From a virus: a stretch of DNA of 22,089 nt. The notes below the pieces were generated by a model. The model made no database searches and had not been told where the DNA came from. It saw only the letters and a list, made by a program, of their open reading frames with translations. The DNA lies in IMG/VR virus record IMGVR_UViG_3300035698_017681, positions 1-22,089 of that record, one strand, 5' to 3'. Positions 19,416 through 22,089 of the stretch are shown piece after piece (the first letter of the stretch is position 1; every line of letters begins with the position of its first letter). The translations under genes and the position numbers were made by a program.

Positions 19416-22089
19416 ATGGCAGATAGAAGAATTTATGAAGTGCAAAAAACATCCGCTGATTTTATCGCAGGTGCAAATTTCAAGCAAGATGTATTCCTCT
19501 CAGATAAGAATTATGCTCATGCTTACAAAGATACGAGTGGAGTTCATAGAGGCGTTACTATGGATTATGTTCTTGATGGTACAGGAGAAATAGCATCTTA
19601 TCTAGCTAAGAAATTTGGAGATACTGAAGTTGCATCTATAAAGGTCAATGATCTTAGTGCCGGAAATGTTGTTTCTGACGCATCCGGTAATTTGTCAATT
19701 GAGGCTTTGGTTACAGCACATAATGATCTAACAGGAAAACAGGGTGGAGCTACTGGAGAATACTATCACTTAACCGCTGAAGAGAAAAGTTATATTGCAC
19801 CTCAAATTTTCCAAAGTGTAACAGGTGTTATCTCTCCGGCAAATACTGAAACAGAATTGCTTTTTGGAGTAGAGTCTTTTGATGAGAATTATATAAAGTG
19901 GGATTCGTCAGCAAGTTCAATTGATATAAATAATTACGGATATAACAGACTAAGTATTAATGATAATAATTTAGCAGGATATGCCTCTAATTCTACATAT
20001 GATGGACAAGTTATAAAGTCAAGGATAACTATTTCACAGGCTAGTCCGGCATGGAAAGTATTTAAGGATGATGCTGAAACTGAAACTGGAAAACTCTATT
20101 TTGATGAGTCTGATGAGAAGTGGAAAGTTGAAGATTCAAATGGATCTTATGATATGTTTCAAGGTGATTATTGGGATGTTGACGGTGACGTATTAAAGGT
20201 TAAATATGATCAATTAGGTATTAAACTACCAATAACAACTACTGCAGAACTTCCACACGATGAAGCTGTAGTATTTTATGATAATGATAGTAAGACAGTT
20301 AGTTACTATAATGATATAAATAATGTAACAATGAATTTGGGCAGAGAGCTATGGACTCGTTGTAAAAACAATACAGGTTCAACTATCACCAACGGAACCG
20401 CAGTATATATAGAAACTGTTGAAGATGGTTGTTGCTCAATTAACCTTGCTCAAGCTAATCACTATAAGAAATCTGTAATCATTGGTATTGTTACTGCTGA
20501 TATAGCAGATGGTGCAGAAGGAGAAGTTACCTTTTTCGGAAAAGTTTCGGACTGGGATACATCTCATTTAACAGCTGGTGAACCTGTTTATCTCTCAACG
20601 ACTCCCGGAACTATTACTTCCACTCGTCCTCAATTTCCTGCAAAAGCTATTGTTGTTGGTACATGTTTAGTTTCTTCTACAACAGTTGGAAGTATCGATG
20701 TAGTAATCAAAGAAGACAATTATATGTACCAGTTTGACGGCTGTATTGACCAACGCCATGAAACTGAGATTATAGTAGATGCTGATAACACTGTTTATAT
20801 GTATATACAAAAAATTGATGGTGGTGATCTTTCTATTCAATTAGGTTCCGCAATAAGAGTTTTAGACTGTACTACCATAAAAGGGTACACCGGATTAGCA
20901 ACTGAAACAAGAGCGAGAATTGCACTTGTTCAAGGAACTTCAATATTACCGCAGTATAATTTAGTGCATATACTTTTGAATGGTGAGGATGCTGAATTAG
21001 CAGTTTCAACAACTTACCCTACTGCCCCTTTTGCCCCTGTTTCTCAAGTTTCGATTCGTGACTATGCCACAGTTACTTCAGAAGGTGCGGATATGGATCG
21101 TAGAGCTACCTCCGCAATCAATCATGACGGTAGAGGTAGAATAAGTTACTTAACAGAAAGATGGCAAGTTGAGTCTCCAAAATGGGATGGTGACGGAGTA
21201 ACACCTAGTGCTATTATAACTGATACTACAACTGATATTTTTGACTTTTCAATATTAGAGGGTGTAGTTTACCAGCTACATAGACATACAATGCCAGCAC
21301 TAAGTGTTGTTACAGATGGCGTCTATGTTGCTAATGCAACTAACACTCCAGATATTACTAACTATCAAAAAGTAAATAATTTATTAGATGTGTGTGGATA
21401 CACTTCAACTTCGGCAGCAAGGGACACCTCATCTAGGGGTCAGCTAGTTATATTTGGAGTAATCAATAATGAAGAATCTGAGTGTAAGCTTTTCGTTAAT
21501 CTACCATCTGATTTGTATGATGGTGCTAATAGCCAAGCTTATGCGGATTACAAAGGATATGCTGATTATACGTCTCCAGCTGAACTCTCGAATACAGCGT
21601 TTTTGATAGCAAGACTACAATATGACATGAGTAGTTCTACTTCTGTTCGATTAATTGATGCTAGTGGAAATACAACTCTTCTTGGAGATGATATTATAAG
21701 TTTATTGGGTAACCCTATTGGTGTTTCAGGTGGAAGTAGTTCAACTTCTGCATTTGTACCTAACTTAACTCAGGTTATTTCTGAGGGTAATGTAGCAGGC
21801 GGTCAAATTAAAACCCTCACTGCTGGAACTGATGCACTTGATGCGGTTAATAAGACTCAAATGGATGCAGGAGATTTATGGCAAACCGCAGCAGGAGTAT
21901 TAAGCCCATTAGGTGCTGAGACTAAAATAACTTTGCCCGCTGACAATGTTGGTCTATATGCAGATACTATCGGAATAATAAGGAAACAGGGCGATAATTA
22001 CCTTATAGGGGATTCAGGTAACCTTACAATGTCGGGCGAGGGCAATTTCGGAACAACTGGAACGCTCAGGTCTTTAACAACAGGTACCA
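19416..22089 (+). CDS. Tail fibre protein, partial (runs off the right edge)
   Basis: An open frame of at least 891 codons, still open at the window end. The N-terminus (MADRRIYEVQKTSADFIAGANFKQDVFLSD) would attach to the baseplate. About residues 308-430 (from ELWTRCKNNTGSTITNG to VGSIDV) form a beta-rich domain common in phage tail fibres: 'NNTG..I.NG..VY' then 'A....G.VT..GKV....T..L..G..VYLS.TPG'. Later stretches (about 770-890) are Ser/Thr/Gly-rich and lead into a repetitive NLTMSGEGNFGTTG pattern, which often precedes a C-terminal chaperone domain; that part is out of view. Ribosome site AGGAG precedes the ATG. Receptor specificity cannot be read. Confidence 0.85.
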   Translation, partial: MADRRIYEVQKTSADFIAGANFKQDVFLSDKNYAHAYKDTSGVHRGVTMDYVLDGTGEIASYLAKKFGDTEVASIKVNDLSAGNVVSDASGNLSIEALVTAHNDLTGKQGGATGEYYHLTAEEKSYIAPQIFQSVTGVISPANTETELLFGVESFDENYIKWDSSASSIDINNYGYNRLSINDNNLAGYASNSTYDGQVIKSRITISQASPAWKVFKDDAETETGKLYFDESDEKWKVEDSNGSYDMFQGDYWDVDGDVLKVKYDQLGIKLPITTTAELPHDEAVVFYDNDSKTVSYYNDINNVTMNLGRELWTRCKNNTGSTITNGTAVYIETVEDGCCSINLAQANHYKKSVIIGIVTADIADGAEGEVTFFGKVSDWDTSHLTAGEPVYLSTTPGTITSTRPQFPAKAIVVGTCLVSSTTVGSIDVVIKEDNYMYQFDGCIDQRHETEIIVDADNTVYMYIQKIDGGDLSIQLGSAIRVLDCTTIKGYTGLATETRARIALVQGTSILPQYNLVHILLNGEDAELAVSTTYPTAPFAPVSQVSIRDYATVTSEGADMDRRATSAINHDGRGRISYLTERWQVESPKWDGDGVTPSAIITDTTTDIFDFSILEGVVYQLHRHTMPALSVVTDGVYVANATNTPDITNYQKVNNLLDVCGYTSTSAARDTSSRGQLVIFGVINNEESECKLFVNLPSDLYDGANSQAYADYKGYADYTSPAELSNTAFLIARLQYDMSSSTSVRLIDASGNTTLLGDDIISLLGNPIGVSGGSSSTSAFVPNLTQVISEGNVAGGQIKTLTAGTDALDAVNKTQMDAGDLWQTAAGVLSPLGAETKITLPADNVGLYADTIGIIRKQGDNYLIGDSGNLTMSGEGNFGTTGTLRSLTTGT

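Overview
The window holds the virion-structure half of a tailed phage or prophage with a contractile tail (myovirus morphology). All genes I can support lie on the + strand, are tightly packed with many 1-8 base overlaps, and sit in visibly AT-rich DNA with AGGAG-type ribosome binding sites. No host gene, integrase, lysis or replication gene is present, so lytic phage and prophage cannot be told apart. The host cannot be named; the AT-rich codon use only fits a low-GC bacterium.

Layout. 1-948: the possible end of an upstream gene, a GC-rich structured element (about 151-209), two small unassigned genes, then a leader with an inverted repeat. 949-2848: small and large terminase. 2849-3031: an AT-rich spacer with a 20-base direct repeat flanking a tRNA-like structure whose anticodon arm is 27 nt instead of 17. 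3032-8463: portal (DUF1073), MuF-type minor head protein, a 59-codon TTG-start gene, a leader ending in a terminator-like hairpin, a protease-scaffold protein (DUF2213) with an internal scaffold start, a decoration protein and the major capsid protein (DUF2184), closed by a strong intrinsic terminator at 8490-8523. 8567-10838: head-completion and neck genes. 10838-13042: sheath (DUF3383), tube (DUF3277) and tail assembly chaperone with a programmed -1 frameshift. 13045-14763: tape measure. 14763-19413: baseplate genes (Dit-like, plug, hub, Gp138-like spike, possible spike tip, gp25/gp46-like wedge, baseplate J) and a 55-codon acidic gene. 19416 to the right edge: a large tail fibre cut by the window end.

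How it works together. The terminase pair packages DNA through the portal. The protease-scaffold, decoration and capsid genes build the head. The completion and terminator proteins join it to a sheath-and-tube tail whose length is set by the tape measure with the frameshifted chaperone. The baseplate and fibre handle attachment and puncture. The observations that go beyond a standard module are the tRNA-like RNA between terminase and portal, the slippery heptamer plus hairpin in the chaperone gene, the internal scaffold start, the two terminators bracketing the capsid cassette, and the structured element near the left edge.
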